Shown piece after piece: positions 18,184-27,055 of a stretch of DNA of 64,000 bases. The stretch spans positions 2,595,001 through 2,659,000 of the forward strand of contig NZ_CP017147.1 of NCBI RefSeq assembly GCF_001741865.1. Reading direction: 5' to 3'. Each line of letters opens with the position of its first letter. The first letter of the stretch is position 1. The position numbers and the translations under genes are program-made. Under the pieces are notes generated by a model. The model was not told where the DNA came from. It ran no database searches and was given only the letters and a program-made list of their open reading frames with translations. The stretch comes from Bosea vaviloviae. GTDB lineage: Bacteria > Pseudomonadota > Alphaproteobacteria > Rhizobiales > Beijerinckiaceae.

Positions 18184-18282
18184 CCGTCATCCCGGACAAG
18201 CCGCGTAGCGGCGCCGATCCGGGATCCATCGGAGGGCTCCGGAGCTCTATGATGGATCCCGGGTCTTGCGCCCGGGATGACG
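18184..18282. repeat. Interspersed palindrome, CGTCATCCCGGAC family, copy 1
   Basis: Outer arms CCGTCATCCCGG and CCGGGATGACG; inner arms ATCCGGGATCCATC and GATGGATCCCGGGT. It fills the gap between the M20 hydrolase and the second amidase. Further copies are at 35275 and 52560. Confidence 0.9.
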
Positions 18283-18323
18283 AGGAGGTTCCAATGCTCA
18301 TGACTTGAACGACAGGCCGCCTC

Positions 18324-19736
18324 ATGACCTCGATCTCCACTTTGTCCGCCGCCGAACTCCAGCCCCTCTATGCCAGTGGCGCGCTTTCGCCCGTTGCGGT
18401 CGCCAAGGACGCGCTCGAGCGCATCGAGCGCTTCGAGCCGGAGGTCAACGCCTTCACCGTGCGCGACGACAAGGTCACGCTCGCCATGGCGGAGGCCGCC
18501 GAGGCGCGCTACCGCAAGAAAGAGCCGCTCGGTCCGCTCGACGGCGTGCCCGTGACCATCAAGGACAATATCGGCGTCGCCGGCTGGCCGATGCGGCGCG
18601 GCTCGGCCGTGGCCTCGGGCGCTCCCTGGCCCGAGGATGCGCCCGCCACCGCCCGGCTGCGCGAGGCGGGCACCGTCTTCCTCGGCAAGACGACGATGCC
18701 GGAGTATGGCTGGAAGGGCGTCGGCGATTCCCCGCAATCGGGGATCACGCGCAATCCCTGGGGCACGGCAACAGGCCCCGGCGGCTCGTCGTCCGGCGCC
18801 GCCGTTTGCGCCGCGCTCAATCTCGGCTGCATCCATATCGGCTCGGACGGCGCCGGCTCCGTGCGCATTCCGGCCGCCTTCACCGGCGTGGTCGGCCTCA
18901 AGCCGACTTTTGGCAGGGTGCCGGCCTTTCCGGTTTCGACCATGGGCTTCCTCGCCCATCTCGGTCCATTGACCCGCACCGTGACCGACACCGCGCTCGC
19001 CATGAACGCGATTGGCCGGCCCGATGCCCGCGACATGACGGCGGTGCTCAGCGAGACGCTGGACTATGTCGCGGGCCTGCCCGGCGGCGTGAAGGGTTTG
19101 CGCCTCGCCTGGTCGCCGAAGCTCGGCGGCGATGTCGCCGTCGATCCCGAGATCGCGGCGCTCACGAAAGCGGCAGCGCTGGCGTTCCAGGAGCTCGGCG
19201 CGACGGTCGAGGAGGTCGATCCGGGTTTTGCCGACCCGATCGAGACCCTGATGACGCTGTGGGGGGCGGGAGCAGCGCTGGCCTTGCGCAATGCCGGCCC
19301 GGACGATCGCAAGCGGATGGATCCGGGCCTCGTCGCGGTGGCGGAAGCCGGCGAGAAGGTGTCGGGAACGGCCTATGTCGATGCGCTGCTCAACCAGCGC
19401 AATGCGCTTGCGCACCGCATGGCGCAATTTCATGCACGCTTCGATCTGCTGCTGACGCCGACGCTGCCGCTGCCGGCCTTCGAGGTCGGGCGGGACACGC
19501 CTGCCCATGGCGGTTATGGCGAGGATTGGACGCGCTGGACCCCGTTCACCTACCCCTTCAACATCACGCAGGCGCCGGCGATTTCGCTGCCTTGCGGCCT
19601 GACGAAAGCCGGCTTGCCGGCGGGCCTGCAGATCGTCGGCGCTTTCGGGAGGGATGCGTTGGTTTTGCGCGCAGCGGCTGCATTTGAATTTGCAAGGCCT
19701 TTCGCCCGGGTCGATGCGCCGATCAAATCGATTTAG
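18324..19736 (+). CDS. Amidase-signature family hydrolase (second paralogue)
   Basis: A 470-residue amidase with the triad Lys80 (PVTIKDNIG), cis-Ser155 (GPGGSSSG) and Ser179 (GSDGAGSVR). It is clearly distinct from the amidase at 15401 and closer in layout to GatA/AtzF-like enzymes, with the RNPWGTATGPGGSS segment. It is followed after 221 bases by the dipeptide-type binding protein, so it may hydrolyse the compound that importer brings in. Substrate unknown. Confidence 0.92.
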   Translation: MTSISTLSAAELQPLYASGALSPVAVAKDALERIERFEPEVNAFTVRDDKVTLAMAEAAEARYRKKEPLGPLDGVPVTIKDNIGVAGWPMRRGSAVASGAPWPEDAPATARLREAGTVFLGKTTMPEYGWKGVGDSPQSGITRNPWGTATGPGGSSSGAAVCAALNLGCIHIGSDGAGSVRIPAAFTGVVGLKPTFGRVPAFPVSTMGFLAHLGPLTRTVTDTALAMNAIGRPDARDMTAVLSETLDYVAGLPGGVKGLRLAWSPKLGGDVAVDPEIAALTKAAALAFQELGATVEEVDPGFADPIETLMTLWGAGAALALRNAGPDDRKRMDPGLVAVAEAGEKVSGTAYVDALLNQRNALAHRMAQFHARFDLLLTPTLPLPAFEVGRDTPAHGGYGEDWTRWTPFTYPFNITQAPAISLPCGLTKAGLPAGLQIVGAFGRDALVLRAAAAFEFARPFARVDAPIKSI

Positions 19737-19957
19737 TCGGATATTCTGCAATTTTCTGCCTGCAGGGCAGCCGCGCGGGCAGAGATTGCCGAATTCCGCT
19801 CGCTTCCTGCGGGTCGGTCCCATTTGGCACGAAGTCTGCAAGCGGTCCGCCGGCCAAGAAGGGCCGGTCAAGCGTGTTGTCAGCGCAGAAGTTTTCTGCC
19901 CAAACTCGCGCCAAGGTCGCCCGCGCAGAGGTTGCCGTTTCAGGGGAGTCGTGAGTG

Positions 19958-21556
19958 ATGGACCGCAGGACATTTTTGAAGACCGCCGTGGGGACAGGCG
20001 CCCTGGCCGCCTCCGGTGGGTTGGCCATGCCGGCCCTGTCGCAAAACGCGGCAGCCAAGACCCTGCGCTTCGTGCCGCAGGCCAACCTCGCCAATTTCGA
20101 TCCCATCTGGGGCACGCAATATGTCGTGCGCAACGCGGCTGCCCTGGTCTGGGATACGCTCTATGGCATCGATTCGAAGTTCCAGCCGCAGCGCCAGATG
20201 GTCGAGTCGGAGACGGTCTCCGCCGACGGGCTGGTCTGGACCTTCAAGCTGCGCCCGGGCCTCAAATTCCACGACGGTGCGCCGGTCACCTCCAAGGATG
20301 TCGTCCAGAGCCTGAAGCGCTGGCAGGCCCGTGACCCGATGGGCCTGATGATCAAGGCGATCGAGGTCGAGCTCGCCCCGGTCGACGACATGAGCTGGAA
20401 GTGGACGCTCAGCAAGCCATACCCCAAGATGCTGCTGGCGATGGGCAAGAACAACGCGCCCTGCACCTTCATCATGCCCGAGCGCATCGCCAAGACCGAT
20501 CCGTTCACGCAGATCACCGAATATATCGGTTCGGGCCCGATGAAGTTCGTGCGCAATGAATGGGTGCCCGGCGCCAAGGCGGTGTTCGAGAAGTTCACCG
20601 ATTACGTGCCGCGCTCGGAGCCGGCCGACTGGCTCTCCGGCGGCAAGAAGATCCTGGTCGACCGGATCGAATGGGTGATCATGCCCGACCCGGCGACGGC
20701 GTCGGCCGCGCTGCAGAACGGCGAGGTCGACTGGTGGGAGACCCCGCTGTCGGACCTCGTGCCCGTGCTCAAGGCCAACAAGAACGTCAAGGTCGACATC
20801 GGCGATCCGCTCGGCAATGTCGGCGCCTTCCGCATGAACCATCTCTTCCCGCCCTTCAACAATGTGAAGGTGCGTCGCGCGGTGATGACCGCGCTGAACC
20901 AGGAAGATTACATGCGCTCGATCGTCGGCGACGACGACAAGCTCTGGAAGAACATGCCGAGCTATTTCACCCCCGACACGCCGCTCTACACCGAGGAGGG
21001 CGGCGACATCCTGAAGAAGCGCAATGTCGCCGAGGCCAAGAAGCTGCTGGCCGAATCCGGCTATAATGGCGAGCCCGTGGTCTGCGTCGTCGCGCAGGAC
21101 ATGGCCGCCACCAAGTCGATGGGCGACGTCACCGCCGAACTGCTCAAGAGCATCGGCATGAAGGTCGATTTCGTCGCCACCGACTGGGGCACCGTCGGTG
21201 CGCGCCGCGCCCAGAAGACGCCTCCCAGCCAGGGCGGCTGGAGCATGTTCCACACCTGGCATGCCGGCGCGGACTGCACCAACCCCGCCGCCTACACCGC
21301 CATCCGCGCCAATGGCGACAAGGCCTGGTTCGGCTGGCCCAATATCCCGGCTGTCGAGACCGAGGTGACCAACTGGTTCGAGGCCAAGGATCTGGCCGAG
21401 GAAAAGGCTGCGATCGCTAGGCTGAACAAGGCGGCGATGGAGGAGGTCGTCTACGCGCCGACCGGCTTCTATCTCGGCTACCAGGCCTGGCGCTCGAATG
21501 TCTCGGGCGTCACCAGCGGGCCGCTGCCCTTCTTCTGGGGCGTGTCGAAGGCCTGA
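19958..21556 (+). CDS. ABC transporter substrate-binding protein, family 5 (dipeptide/oligopeptide type), Tat-exported
   Basis: A 532-residue periplasmic receptor of the SBP_bac_5 family. The start MDRRTFLKTAVGTGALAASG is a twin-arginine signal, cleaved near PALSQNA. Family marks include LDPIWGT-like NFDPIWGTQYVVRNAA and LRPGLKFHDGAPVTSKDVVQSL. GTG and ATG adjoin at 19955-19960; the ATG places the RR motif correctly. It feeds the permeases at 21741 and 22679. Ligands of this family range from peptides to amides and sugars; neighbouring amidases suggest a small amide or amino-acid derivative. Confidence 0.93.
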   Translation: MDRRTFLKTAVGTGALAASGGLAMPALSQNAAAKTLRFVPQANLANFDPIWGTQYVVRNAAALVWDTLYGIDSKFQPQRQMVESETVSADGLVWTFKLRPGLKFHDGAPVTSKDVVQSLKRWQARDPMGLMIKAIEVELAPVDDMSWKWTLSKPYPKMLLAMGKNNAPCTFIMPERIAKTDPFTQITEYIGSGPMKFVRNEWVPGAKAVFEKFTDYVPRSEPADWLSGGKKILVDRIEWVIMPDPATASAALQNGEVDWWETPLSDLVPVLKANKNVKVDIGDPLGNVGAFRMNHLFPPFNNVKVRRAVMTALNQEDYMRSIVGDDDKLWKNMPSYFTPDTPLYTEEGGDILKKRNVAEAKKLLAESGYNGEPVVCVVAQDMAATKSMGDVTAELLKSIGMKVDFVATDWGTVGARRAQKTPPSQGGWSMFHTWHAGADCTNPAAYTAIRANGDKAWFGWPNIPAVETEVTNWFEAKDLAEEKAAIARLNKAAMEEVVYAPTGFYLGYQAWRSNVSGVTSGPLPFFWGVSKA

Positions 21557-21561
21557 TGGCG

Positions 21562-21584
21562 GGGGCAGCTTTCGTGGCTGCCCC
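21562..21584 (+). terminator. Hairpin after the binding-protein gene
   Basis: GGGGCAGC, a TTTCGT-containing loop, and GCTGCCCC, six bases after the stop at 21556. No U tract follows. A hairpin here is typical of operons where the binding protein is made in excess over the permeases by protecting the upstream mRNA. Confidence 0.45.
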
Positions 21585-21670
21585 GGTCCACCCCGGACGA
21601 GCGGCGAAGCTGTGCGGGGATCTATCGCAGAGTGCCGGAGCTCCCCGAGGGACCCCGGCACTTCCCTGGA

Positions 21671-21697
21671 CGTGAGCCGCCGGAATGGCGGCTCACG
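21671..21697. repeat. Perfect 11-bp stem-loop before the permease gene
   Basis: CGTGAGCCGCC, loop GGAAT, GGCGGCTCACG, followed by TTGAAAC. It is the second hairpin in the 184-base gap between binding protein and permease, 44 bases before the permease start. Confidence 0.7.
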
Positions 21698-21740
21698 TTG
21701 AAACAGTTCTGATCGACCATAACCAAGGCTAAGCGCCAGA

Positions 21741-22682
21741 ATGCTCGCTTTCATCGTCAGACGGATCATCACGACCATACCCGTGATGGGTTTCGTCGCC
21801 CTGTTCGTCTTCTCGCTGCTTTACATCGCGCCGGGCGATCCCGCCGCCGTGATCGCCGGCGACCAGGCCTCGCCGGCCGATGTCGAGAAGATCCGGGCCA
21901 GCCTCGGTCTCGACCGACCCTATCTCATCCGCTTCGGCGAATGGTTCTACCATGTGCTCCAGGGCGATCTCGGCACCTCGATCTTCACCTCGCTGCCGGT
22001 GACGCAGCTCATCGCCCAGCGCATCGAGCCGACGGTCTCATTGATGCTGCTGACGCTGGTCTTCGCGGTCGTCGTCGCCGTGCCGATGGGCGTGATCGCG
22101 GCCTGGAAGGCCGGCACCTGGATCGACCGCTGCGTCGTCGGCTTTGCCGTGTTCGGCTTCTCGGTGCCGGTCTTCGTCGTCGGCTACATGCTCGCCTATG
22201 TCTTCGCCCTGAAGCTCGATTGGGTGCCGGTGCAGGGCTACACGCCGATCTCGCAAGGCATCTGGCCCTGGTTCAAGAACCTGATCCTGCCCTCGATCAC
22301 GCTCGGCTTCGTTTATATCGCGCTGATCGCGCGCATCACCCGGGCCACCATGCTCGAAGTGCTGCAGCAGGATTACGTCCGCACCGCCAGCGCCAAGGGC
22401 GTCGAGCAGCGCAACGTGCTCTTCGTGCACGCGCTCAAGAATGCGGCGGTTCCGGTGATCACCATCATCGGCATCGGCGTGGCGCTCCTGATCGGCGGCG
22501 CCGTCGTCACCGAGAGCGTCTTCGCCATTCCGGGGCTGGGGCGGCTGACGCTCGATGCGATCCTGCGTCGCGACTACCCCGTGATCCAGGGCGTCGTGCT
22601 GATCTTCTCCTTCGTCTACGTCCTGGTGAACCTGCTCGTGGACCTCATCTATACTCTGGTCGATCCGAGGATACGGTATTGA
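21741..22682 (+). CDS. ABC transporter permease, DppB/OppB type
   Basis: A 313-residue inner-membrane permease with six helices. The N-terminal FIVRRIITTIPVMGFVALFVFSL helix is typical of DppB. The EAA loop is YVRTASAKGVEQRNVLFVHALKNAAVP, and the protein ends LVDLIYTLVDPRIRY. It pairs with the DppC-type permease downstream. The family normally needs DppD and DppF ATPases, and neither gene is found here. Confidence 0.95.
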   Translation: MLAFIVRRIITTIPVMGFVALFVFSLLYIAPGDPAAVIAGDQASPADVEKIRASLGLDRPYLIRFGEWFYHVLQGDLGTSIFTSLPVTQLIAQRIEPTVSLMLLTLVFAVVVAVPMGVIAAWKAGTWIDRCVVGFAVFGFSVPVFVVGYMLAYVFALKLDWVPVQGYTPISQGIWPWFKNLILPSITLGFVYIALIARITRATMLEVLQQDYVRTASAKGVEQRNVLFVHALKNAAVPVITIIGIGVALLIGGAVVTESVFAIPGLGRLTLDAILRRDYPVIQGVVLIFSFVYVLVNLLVDLIYTLVDPRIRY

Positions 22683-23596
22683 CAGCTCAATCCAACACCA
22701 TCGCCGCCCCGCTTGCGGCTCCCGCCGGCAGCGAACCTGTTTCGCCGCCCGACACCGTTTTGTCGCCCAAGAAGCGCTCCTATCTGCGCAAGCATCCTGC
22801 GGTCACGGTCGGCGGCATTCTCCTGCTGCTGATGATCCTGATCGCGATCTTCGCGCCCTTGCTGTGGACCGTCGATCCGACCGCGATCTCAACCTCGCGC
22901 CGGACGCGCGTGCCGTCCGAGCTCTACTGGTTCGGCACCGACATGCTCGGGCGCGACATCTATTCGCGTGTCACTTATGGCGCGCGGGTCTCGCTGCTGG
23001 TTGGCTTCAGCGTGGCGACCCTGGCCTCCGTCATCGGGCTGGCCGTGGGCCTCTTCGCCGGCTTCGTGCGCTGGGCTGACGGCATCGTCATGCGCGTCAT
23101 CGACGGCATGATGTCGATCCCGCCGATCCTGCTCGCCATCGCGCTGATGGCGCTGACGCGCGGCTCGGTCCAGAACGTCATCATCGCCATCACCATCGCC
23201 GAGATCCCGCGCGTCGCCCGCCTGGTGCGCAGCGTCGTGCTCTCCTTGCGCGAGCAGCCCTATGTCGAGGCGGCGATCTCGCAGGGTGCGCGCGTGCCGC
23301 GGATCATCTTCCGCCACATCCTGCCCAACACGGTCGCGCCGATGATGGTGCAGGCGACCTATATCTGCGCCAGCGCCATGATCGTCGAGGCGATCCTGTC
23401 CTTCATCGGCGCGGGCGTGCCGCCCTCGACGCCGTCCTGGGGCAACATCATGGCCGAGGGCAGGGCGCTCTGGCAGGTCAGGCCGCATATCATCTTCTTC
23501 CCGGCGCTGTTCCTCTCGATCACCGTTCTCGCGGTCAACCTGCTCGGCGATGGCCTGCGCGACTCCCTCGATCCACGGCTGGCCAAGAGCTTGTGA
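22679..23596 (+). CDS. ABC transporter permease, DppC/OppC type
   Basis: A 305-residue permease. The only sensible start is the TTG at 22679, which overlaps the TGA of the upstream permease as TTGA, with CGAGGA just before it as ribosome site; the product begins MTAQSNTIAAPLA. Diagnostic segments are FGTDMLGRDIYSRVTYGARVSLLVG, the EAA loop AAISQGARVPRIIFRHILPNTVAP and LLGDGLRDSLDPR. A minus-strand ABM gene follows after 148 bases, where ATPase genes would normally be. Confidence 0.93.
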   Translation: MTAQSNTIAAPLAAPAGSEPVSPPDTVLSPKKRSYLRKHPAVTVGGILLLLMILIAIFAPLLWTVDPTAISTSRRTRVPSELYWFGTDMLGRDIYSRVTYGARVSLLVGFSVATLASVIGLAVGLFAGFVRWADGIVMRVIDGMMSIPPILLAIALMALTRGSVQNVIIAITIAEIPRVARLVRSVVLSLREQPYVEAAISQGARVPRIIFRHILPNTVAPMMVQATYICASAMIVEAILSFIGAGVPPSTPSWGNIMAEGRALWQVRPHIIFFPALFLSITVLAVNLLGDGLRDSLDPRLAKSL

Positions 23597-23744
23597 CCGG
23601 GGAGAGCCTGTGACCGAGCTTTGCGTAACGGTCGCGACACATGCGCCGGTGGCGTGGCCGGCCATCCCGGTATGGCGAGGGCGCGCGGCGACGCGGCTGC
23701 GCGACCCCCGCGCATCCTGCGCCCGCGTACCGCGCGCGTCGCGG

Positions 23745-24044
23745 TCAGGCGTTGAGGTCGACCACCTCGTCCCCGGACACCGCATCGGTGACGCCAAGGC
23801 CGCCGCCGAGATCCTCCAATGTGTCGCGAAAGCTGTTGAGCGTCGCGATCATCTCGGGGCGCGCGGCCTTGATCGCTGCGGCATCAGCCCATTCGCCGAT
23901 CAGGCAATAGGAGCGGTCGCCGGTTTTGATGATGTGCCCGTTGATGAGCCCGGGCCACTGCGCCTTGCCGTCGCGATGGGCTGCGAGAAACCCCTCGTCC
24001 TGGCCCGGCTTGACGCGGAATCTGACGACGTTGAACGTGGTCAT
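23745..24044 (-). CDS. Antibiotic biosynthesis monooxygenase (ABM) family small protein
   Basis: A 99-residue dimeric alpha-beta-barrel protein beginning MTTFNVVRFRVKPGQDEGF, with the ABM-like YCLIGEWADAAAIKAARPEM in the middle. Such proteins act as cofactor-free monooxygenases, haem-degrading enzymes or simple stress-associated proteins; the role here is unknown. GGAGGAG lies seven bases before the ATG. It sits alone on the minus strand inside the plus-strand catabolic block. Confidence 0.75.
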   Translation of the reverse strand: MTTFNVVRFRVKPGQDEGFLAAHRDGKAQWPGLINGHIIKTGDRSYCLIGEWADAAAIKAARPEMIATLNSFRDTLEDLGGGLGVTDAVSGDEVVDLNA

Positions 24045-24208
24045 GGTTTTGCTCCTCCCGCCGCGCGGGCGCCTGGCGGCGGTTTGGAGCCGCGCGGGCC
24101 GGCAGCAGGTGGACGCTACCGTTACGTCACGCTCGGCGCAATATGCGTTCCCGCGGCGTCCCGATCACTGAGGCCCGCCAAAACGGATCGACGGAAAACT
24201 CTGCTGCC

Positions 24209-25150
24209 ATGACCCGTATCCTGACCGTCGCCGCGGCCCAGCTCGGGCCGATCCAGCGCGATGAAAACCGCGCCTCGGCCGTTGCCCGCATGATCGAACT
24301 GATGCGCCAGGCCAAGGGCCATGGTGCCGATCTCGTGGTTTATCCCGAGGCCGCGCTGACCGCCTTCTTCCCGCATTGGTGGATCGAGGACGAGGACGAG
24401 ATCGACAGCTATTTCGAGAGCGCTATGCCCGGCAACGAGACCGCACCGCTCTTCGCCGAAGCCCAGCGCCTCGGCATCGGCTTCCATCTCGGCTATTGCG
24501 AGCTTGCCTTCGAGGAGGGCCGCAAGCGCCGCTTCAACACCGCGATCCTGGTCGACAAGACCGGCGCGATCGTTGGCAAGTACCGCAAGATCCATCTGCC
24601 CGGCCATCCCGAGCATCGTCCCGACGCGCCGTTCCAGAATCTGGAGAAGTGCTATTTCGAGACCGGCAATCTCGGTTGGCCGGTCTGGCGCACGATGGAT
24701 GCCAATCTCGGCATGATGATCTGCAACGACCGGCGCTGGCCCGAGAGCTATCGATCGATGGGCTTGCAGGATGTCGAGCTGATCGTGCTCGGCTACAACA
24801 CGCCCAAGCACAACCCGCCGGCGCCCGATCATGACCGACTCGGCAACTTCCACAACCAGCTCGTGATGCAGGCCGGCGCCTATCAAAACGCGAGCTGGGT
24901 CGTCGGCGTCGCCAAAGCGGGGCTGGAAGCCGGTGTCGACCAGATCGGCGGCTCCTGCATCATCGCGCCCACCGGCGAGGTCGTGGCGCAGGCCGTGACC
25001 GAGGGCGACGAACTCGTCGTCGCCCGCTGCGACATGGATCTCGGCAAGAGCTACAAGAACTCCACCTTCAATTTCGCCAAGCATCGCGAACCGGAGATGT
25101 ACCGGTTGATCGTCGAGCGGAAGGGCGCAATGGGGCCAGAGGGAGGATGA
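24209..25150 (+). CDS. N-carbamoyl-D-amino-acid hydrolase (D-carbamoylase, nitrilase superfamily)
   Basis: A 313-residue enzyme that converts N-carbamoyl-D-amino acids to D-amino acids, CO2 and NH3. The catalytic triad falls exactly at the classical numbers: Glu47 (YPEAAL), Lys127 (GKYRKIHLPG) and Cys172 (MMICNDRRWPE). That agreement also confirms the ATG at 24209. Segments such as GYNTPKHNPPAPDHD and MQAGAYQNASWVVGVAKAG are characteristic of D-carbamoylases and separate it from other nitrilases. Length matches the family. In hydantoin pathways it follows a D-hydantoinase, which is not recognisable here. Confidence 0.93.
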   Translation: MTRILTVAAAQLGPIQRDENRASAVARMIELMRQAKGHGADLVVYPEAALTAFFPHWWIEDEDEIDSYFESAMPGNETAPLFAEAQRLGIGFHLGYCELAFEEGRKRRFNTAILVDKTGAIVGKYRKIHLPGHPEHRPDAPFQNLEKCYFETGNLGWPVWRTMDANLGMMICNDRRWPESYRSMGLQDVELIVLGYNTPKHNPPAPDHDRLGNFHNQLVMQAGAYQNASWVVGVAKAGLEAGVDQIGGSCIIAPTGEVVAQAVTEGDELVVARCDMDLGKSYKNSTFNFAKHREPEMYRLIVERKGAMGPEGG

Positions 25151-25154
25151 TGCC

Positions 25155-25730
25155 ATGTCCACCGAGCCATTGAACAAGGATTGTTTCTTTCCGCCGAAAC
25201 TCGCGACCCATGAGCGGGCTGCTCGAGGCTTTTCCGCCCAGGGGCAAAGCGGCGGGATGTCCCATGTTCAGCGCGTCCATCTGACCGTCGGACAGAATTA
25301 TTTCCGCTTTTGCGACATGGCGCGCTTCGCCGCCGATCCTGCCCGCGCAACTGCCGGCGGCTGGTGGGCGGAGTATGAGGTTTTTCTCAAGGTGAAGCGC
25401 GCTGCCGCCGCCTCCGCGACCATGCAGGACTATGCCAGGAGGCAGGGCCAGGCTGCATTGAGCTACGCCGCCAAGTTGTATTTCGCGATCCCGTATGAAT
25501 GGGGAGATTGCGGTATGGTCGTCGTCGCCAGGCTGACCGATCGCCTCGACGCATTCAAGGGCAAAGGCCTTACAGCTTATCTCGGTGCTTCGGATCCGCG
25601 CGACGGCGGAGCGAAATACACTCCGATCCAGGATCCGAGCATCTCGCAACTCTATGTCCCGGAGTTGCATCTTCACTTCGCCAAGGCCTTCACGATTGTC
25701 GACAAGGGCCCGGCCACAGCGTTTGCGTGA
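25155..25730 (+). CDS. Hypothetical protein in the D-carbamoylase operon
   Basis: A 191-residue protein I do not recognise. It starts four bases after the D-carbamoylase stop, eight bases from a GGGAGG that lies inside that gene, so translation is probably coupled. There is no signal peptide or membrane helix. It is rich in aromatic residues (NYFRFCDMARF, GGWWAEYEVF, YFAIPYEWGDCGM) and ends in a strand-like YVPELHLHFAKAFTIV. Its place between two hydrolases suggests a role in the same pathway, but no catalytic motif stands out. Confidence 0.65.
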   Translation: MSTEPLNKDCFFPPKLATHERAARGFSAQGQSGGMSHVQRVHLTVGQNYFRFCDMARFAADPARATAGGWWAEYEVFLKVKRAAAASATMQDYARRQGQAALSYAAKLYFAIPYEWGDCGMVVVARLTDRLDAFKGKGLTAYLGASDPRDGGAKYTPIQDPSISQLYVPELHLHFAKAFTIVDKGPATAFA

Positions 25731-25785
25731 GGGAACCCTCGCGCGACATGTCCAGATCGATCTCCAGCCACTGATTGAAAGCCAC

Positions 25786-26952
25786 ATGACCCACGATCTC
25801 ATCCTCAAGGGCGGTCGCGTCATCGACCCCTCCCAGAAGCATGACGGCGTCCTCGATGTCGCCTTCACCGACGGCAAGGTCTCGGGCTTCGGCAAGGACC
25901 TGAAGGGCGCCAAGGAGGTCCGCGACGTCTCCGGCTACATCGTCACGCCGGGCCTGATCGACCTGCATACCCATGTCTATTGGGGCGGCACCTCGCTCGG
26001 CATCGACGCCGACGAGTTCTGCCGGGCGTCCGGCGTCACCACCTCGGTCGACACCGGCTCGGCTGGCCCCGGCAACTGGCCCGGCTTCCGCAAGCATGTC
26101 ATCGAGAGGAGCCAGGCCCGCATCCTGGCCTATCTCCACGTCTCGCATGCCGGCATCTATGGCTTCGACCACCGCGTCATGGTCGGCGAGAGCGGCGATC
26201 TGCGGCTGATGAACCCGATCGACGCCGTCGCGGTCGCCGACGCCAATCGCGACCTCATCGTCGGCATCAAGGTTCGCGTCGGCCTGCACGCCTCGGGCGA
26301 TCAGGGCACGGTGCCGCTCAACATCGCGCTGCAAGTCGCCAACGAAGTCGGCATGCCATTGATGTGCCATATCGACCATCCGCCTCCGTCCTATGAGGAG
26401 GTGGTGAACATGCTGCGACCGGGCGATGTGCTCACCCATGCCTTCCGCCCCTTCCCGAATGCGCCCTGCACCGCGCAGGGCACGGTCAAGCCCGAGGTGC
26501 TGGCCGCCCGCAAGCGCGGCGTCATCTTCGACATCGGCCATGGCAAGGGTTCGTTCTCCTTCAAGACGACGCGGGCCATGCTGGCCAACGGTTTCGAGCC
26601 GGATGTGATCTCGTCTGACGTGCACAAGCTCTGCATCGATGGCCCGGCCTATGACCAGGTCACCACCATGTCGAAGTTCCTGCTGATGGGCATGAGCCTC
26701 AACAATGTCATCGCCGCCTCGACCGTGAATGCGGCGATGGCGCTGAAGCGGCCCGAATACGGTTCGCTCAAGGTCGGCTCGCTCGGCGACGCGACGATCC
26801 TGACCGTCAAGGAAGGCAAGTTCGACTATGCCGACGTCACCGGCGAGCACATGACCGGCGACAGGAAGATCGTCTCCGAGGGCGTGGTGCTGAAGGGCGC
26901 CTGGTGGCACCCCAAGCGCAGCAACAAGTTCAAGAAGGTCGCGGCCGCCTGA
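25786..26952 (+). CDS. Amidohydrolase/deacetylase (Atu3266-like, amidohydrolase superfamily)
   Basis: A 388-residue binuclear-metal TIM-barrel enzyme. Ligands visible: His61 and His63 in LHTHVYWGG, the carboxylated Lys162 in GIKVRVG, His195 in CHIDHP, His218 in THAF and Asp278 in SSDVH. The YWGG and GTVPLN segments place it with Atu3266 and EF0837, enzymes that deacylate N-acyl-D-amino-acid-like or acetyl-mandelate substrates, rather than with dihydroorotases. The ATG at 25786 is used. It ends the run that begins with D-carbamoylase. Confidence 0.88.
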   Translation: MTHDLILKGGRVIDPSQKHDGVLDVAFTDGKVSGFGKDLKGAKEVRDVSGYIVTPGLIDLHTHVYWGGTSLGIDADEFCRASGVTTSVDTGSAGPGNWPGFRKHVIERSQARILAYLHVSHAGIYGFDHRVMVGESGDLRLMNPIDAVAVADANRDLIVGIKVRVGLHASGDQGTVPLNIALQVANEVGMPLMCHIDHPPPSYEEVVNMLRPGDVLTHAFRPFPNAPCTAQGTVKPEVLAARKRGVIFDIGHGKGSFSFKTTRAMLANGFEPDVISSDVHKLCIDGPAYDQVTTMSKFLLMGMSLNNVIAASTVNAAMALKRPEYGSLKVGSLGDATILTVKEGKFDYADVTGEHMTGDRKIVSEGVVLKGAWWHPKRSNKFKKVAAA

Positions 26953-26980
26953 GCGCGGGCCCTCGCCGCGGCGCATCGTT

Positions 26981-27008
26981 CGCATTCGGACGGTTCCGTC
27001 CGAATGCG
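26981..27008. repeat. Palindrome of the ATTCGGACGG type, copy 2
   Basis: Arms CGCATTCGGACGG and CCGTCCGAATGCG are separated by TT, followed by ACGTGATCT as in the copy at 10719. It is 28 bases past the deacetylase stop and may end that transcript. Confidence 0.85.
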
Positions 27009-27055
27009 ACGTGATCTATGGGTGTAACGTCTCTCGGAGCCGACGGAGGATTCTG

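Noticed and set aside
17625..19973. Very long minus-strand open frame across the M20 hydrolase and second amidase
   Set aside because: Composition is Arg-rich and random-like, there is no ribosome site, and it is antisense to two well-supported enzymes.
23597..23744. Possible truncated dppD ATPase gene after the dppC-type permease
   Set aside because: The GTG at 23610 opens a frame, but no Walker or other ABC segment appears; nothing shows a former ATPase.
23610..24208. Plus-strand open frame overlapping the ABM gene
   Set aside because: Opposite to a well-formed ABM protein with a strong ribosome site; the plus-strand product is Arg-rich and unlike any family.
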